From Corynebacterium sp. ACRQK (GTDB lineage Bacteria > Actinomycetota > Actinomycetes > Mycobacteriales > Mycobacteriaceae): 64,000 nucleotides of DNA. Position 1 is the stretch's first letter; each line of letters starts with the position of its first letter. Position numbers and translations under genes: made by a program. The stretch spans positions 62,001 through 126,000 of the forward strand of contig NZ_JAKRMU010000005.1 in assembly GCF_022345965.1 (NCBI RefSeq), given 5' to 3'. Shown here piece after piece: positions 62,303-64,000 of the stretch. Below the pieces are notes generated by a model, which saw nothing but the letters and a program-made list of their open reading frames with translations, searched no databases and had not been told where the DNA came from.

Positions 62303-62755
62303 TTGGCTCAGGCACCGCGGCCGTTCCCTCAAGGCCGCTCCAGGGAGAGCCAGCGGATCTCCGCTGGACCCGCTTTACGAGAAGAGGTCATCGTGGCGAT
62401 GAACGCGATGGAGCATGACCTGTCCCGGCCGTGGTCGCTGCGTGATCTCGCAACCACCGCCAAGCTCTCGCCGTCACGCCTGAACCGTGTCTTCCACGAC
62501 GCACTAGGAGTCAGCCCGATCGAATGGCTAATCCACCGACGTGTCCGAAAGATGACCCAGCTTCTACGCGAGACCCATCAACCCGTGCGTGACATCGCCC
62601 GAGCCGTCGGCTGGACCAATCAAGCCCACGCAGCCCAGCAGTTCCGCAAGCTCACCGGACGGAGCCCGACCGAGTACCGAAGCGAGGTCCGTCAGGCGGC
62701 TGTGGTGGTGTGTTTGTGGTGCGGGCATCCGATGGAGGATTCGCACGCGCCGTGA
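62303..62755 (+). CDS. mini-AraC regulator 3
   Basis: The product is about 150 aa from a TTG; the true start may be a later codon near 62350-62400. The AraC DNA-binding domain contains RPWSLRDLATTAKLSPSRLN and FHDALGVSPIEWLIHRRVRK, then RDIARAVGWTNQAHAAQQFR and KLTGRSPTEYRSEV. The tail VCLWCGHPMEDSHAP keeps the CxWCG motif and shows what regulator 1 lost to IS256. It lies 13 bp after the DHA2 transporter, so it may be in one operon with it. Confidence 0.83.
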   Translation: MAQAPRPFPQGRSRESQRISAGPALREEVIVAMNAMEHDLSRPWSLRDLATTAKLSPSRLNRVFHDALGVSPIEWLIHRRVRKMTQLLRETHQPVRDIARAVGWTNQAHAAQQFRKLTGRSPTEYRSEVRQAAVVVCLWCGHPMEDSHAP

Positions 62756-62935
62756 CGGTGATATGACAGAACGTCACTGCGATCTGCGCTGATCTGCCGT
62801 GATCACTGGACCCTGCCAGGTGAGGTTTGGTAGGTCCGGTATGACACGTCAGGTTCACTGTGGATCCTGGCGGTCAGTGTAGGGGTTCCTTGTTGTCCGT
62901 CTTCTAGTGCTGGTGGTTCCGGCGTACCTGATGGT

Positions 62936-62961
62936 CACCGGGTCGGTTCTTCGACCCGGTG
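62936..62961. promoter_or_regulatory. perfect hairpin just upstream of the ArdC-like gene
   Basis: A perfect 10-bp stem, CACCGGGTCG / CGACCCGGTG, with a 6-nt loop GTTCTT ends 25 bp before the ardC-like ATG and close to its SD. There is no T-run, so it is not a standard terminator. Leading-region genes of conjugative elements can be transcribed from folded single-stranded promoters, and this hairpin is a candidate. Confidence 0.5.
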
Positions 62962-62986
62962 GACAGGTTCGCGGAAGGAGACCGGC

Positions 62987-64000
62987 ATGGCAACGTCGGA
63001 CAAGGATGCTCGGGCGGCGCGGGAGGCGAAGCTTGATGCGCTGCATGAGCGGCTGACTGGTGCGGTCGAGCAGCTGGTCTCGGGTGAGGATTGGGCCCGG
63101 GCGTTGGCGTTCGCGGCCCGGTTTCGGGCACGGTCGTTCGCAAACACGATTCTGATCTTCACCCAGCATCAGGAGGCCTACGGGCTGGGTCTGGTGCCGA
63201 ACCCGGTGCCGTCGCATGTCGCCGGGTATAGGCAGTGGCAGCAGTTGGGCCGTCAGGTGTCGAAAGGGCAGCCGGGGTATCAGATTCTGGCGCCGGTGAC
63301 GGGACGGTTCGCCTCAGCGACGCCACAGGATGCTGAGTCGTGGCGGAGGCTGGGTAAGGGTGAGAAGCCGCGTGCGGGTGAGACGGTGCGCACGAAGATG
63401 GTCGGCGTCCGCCCCGCCTACGTCTGGGACGCCTCCCAGACCACGGGTGAGCCGATTCCTGAGCCGCCGGCGCCGCGGTTGTTGGAGGGGCAGGCTCCTG
63501 CCGGATTGTGGGAGGGTTTCGCCGCACAAGTCGACGCGGCCGGGTTCGAGCTACGGCTGGTTGCGGATGCATCGGAGATTTTCGGGGCGAATGGGCTAAC
63601 CGACTACTCCAGTCGGGTGGTGTCGGTGCGTAGCGACATGGACCCGGCCGCGCAGGTGAAGACCCTGGCCCACGAACTCGGCCACGTCCTGTTGCATGCC
63701 CCGGACGCGGGCGAGGCGCGACAGCATCGTGGGATCGGTGAGGTGGAGGCCGAATCGGTCGCGTTGATGGTGGGTGCCGCGCATGGCATGGACACTTCCG
63801 GCTACACCGTCCCGTATGTCTCGACGTGGGCGGCCCGGGTGGAGGGCCAGGACCCGGTCGAGGTGGTCAAGACCACCGGGGAACGGGTTCGCAAGACCGC
63901 GCTGGGGATTCTGGAGCAGCTCGACACGGTGCAGGTCGGCAACGGCACACCTCCCGGCCTGGAACGTGACACCCCCCACTCGCGACCCCGCGACACGGCA
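62987..64000 (+). CDS. ArdC-like antirestriction protein, 3' end beyond window
   Basis: 338 codons are visible and the frame is still open at the window edge. The N-terminal ssDNA-binding ArdC-like region reads LTGAVEQLVSGEDWARALAF and ARFRARSFANTILIFTQHQE, then VAGYRQWQQLGRQVSKGQPG. A zinc-metallopeptidase motif follows in VKTLAHELGHVLLHAP (HELGH), with the later EVEAESVALMVGAAHGM supplying the third ligand. This ArdC-N plus ImmA/IrrE-like peptidase layout is typical of conjugative elements, where it protects entering DNA from restriction. The start ATG follows GGAAGGAG. Confidence 0.88.
   Translation, partial: MATSDKDARAAREAKLDALHERLTGAVEQLVSGEDWARALAFAARFRARSFANTILIFTQHQEAYGLGLVPNPVPSHVAGYRQWQQLGRQVSKGQPGYQILAPVTGRFASATPQDAESWRRLGKGEKPRAGETVRTKMVGVRPAYVWDASQTTGEPIPEPPAPRLLEGQAPAGLWEGFAAQVDAAGFELRLVADASEIFGANGLTDYSSRVVSVRSDMDPAAQVKTLAHELGHVLLHAPDAGEARQHRGIGEVEAESVALMVGAAHGMDTSGYTVPYVSTWAARVEGQDPVEVVKTTGERVRKTALGILEQLDTVQVGNGTPPGLERDTPHSRPRDTA

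Overview
The window reads as a Corynebacterium chromosome (about 1-35.5 kb) joined to a GC-rich actinobacterial mobile island (about 35.7 kb to the window end). The chromosomal half keeps blocks whose order matches other Corynebacteriales. One is the murI / phosphodiesterase-like MBL protein / rph / rdgB / DUF3817 block with clpS, a DUF2017 gene, a P1 peptidase, pncB and dinG nearby. The other is the serB / ctaD / nrdF / nrdE / nrdI / nrdH block. Species cannot be fixed from the sequence alone.

Layout: 1-14.3 kb is housekeeping: an AbrB-family membrane protein, a Bcp peroxiredoxin, tRNA-Leu, an M20 amidohydrolase, nucleotide and RNA hygiene enzymes, cell-wall precursor supply, NAD salvage and a DinG helicase. 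A broken C-terminal piece of a sortase-anchored G5 adhesin sits at 7-7.8 kb. At 14.4-22.8 kb lies a distinctive locus. It holds an acidic protein made of DxDxDG repeats, two adjacent dynamin-like GTPases resembling mycobacterial IniA and IniC, a membrane-anchored Hsp70-like protein with an extracytoplasmic domain, an ECF sigma factor and a very acidic partner protein. It looks like an envelope-stress module. From 23 to 35.5 kb come an acyl-CoA ligase, SerB, cytochrome oxidase subunit I, the class Ib ribonucleotide reductase genes with a ferritin gene between nrdF and nrdE, a Cys-free L36, NAD synthetase and a VKOR-like protein. Two NrdR boxes precede nrdH.

The island starts with a decayed HTH/recombinase-type gene. 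It continues with a large UPF1-like SF1 helicase, a truncated nuclease-like gene and a MobF relaxase-helicase with hairpins in front of it. Next is a composite transposon: two different ISL3-family elements flank an IS3 remnant, an ECF42-type sigma gene and its DGPF/YCII partner. An 8-bp direct repeat (AGCAAACC) lies outside the outer ends. Beyond it are an ArsR/SRPBCC/VOC cluster, a mini-AraC gene clipped by a frameshifted IS256 element, and a large serine recombinase. The accessory cargo that follows is Rrf2 with an MFS pump and a nitronate monooxygenase, mini-AraC regulators, TetR with a tandem GNAT protein, and a DHA2 MFS pump. An ArdC-like antirestriction gene runs off the window. Relaxase, recombinase and ArdC together suggest an integrative conjugative or mobilisable element carrying efflux, detoxification and regulatory cargo. 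No mating-pore genes are visible in this window.
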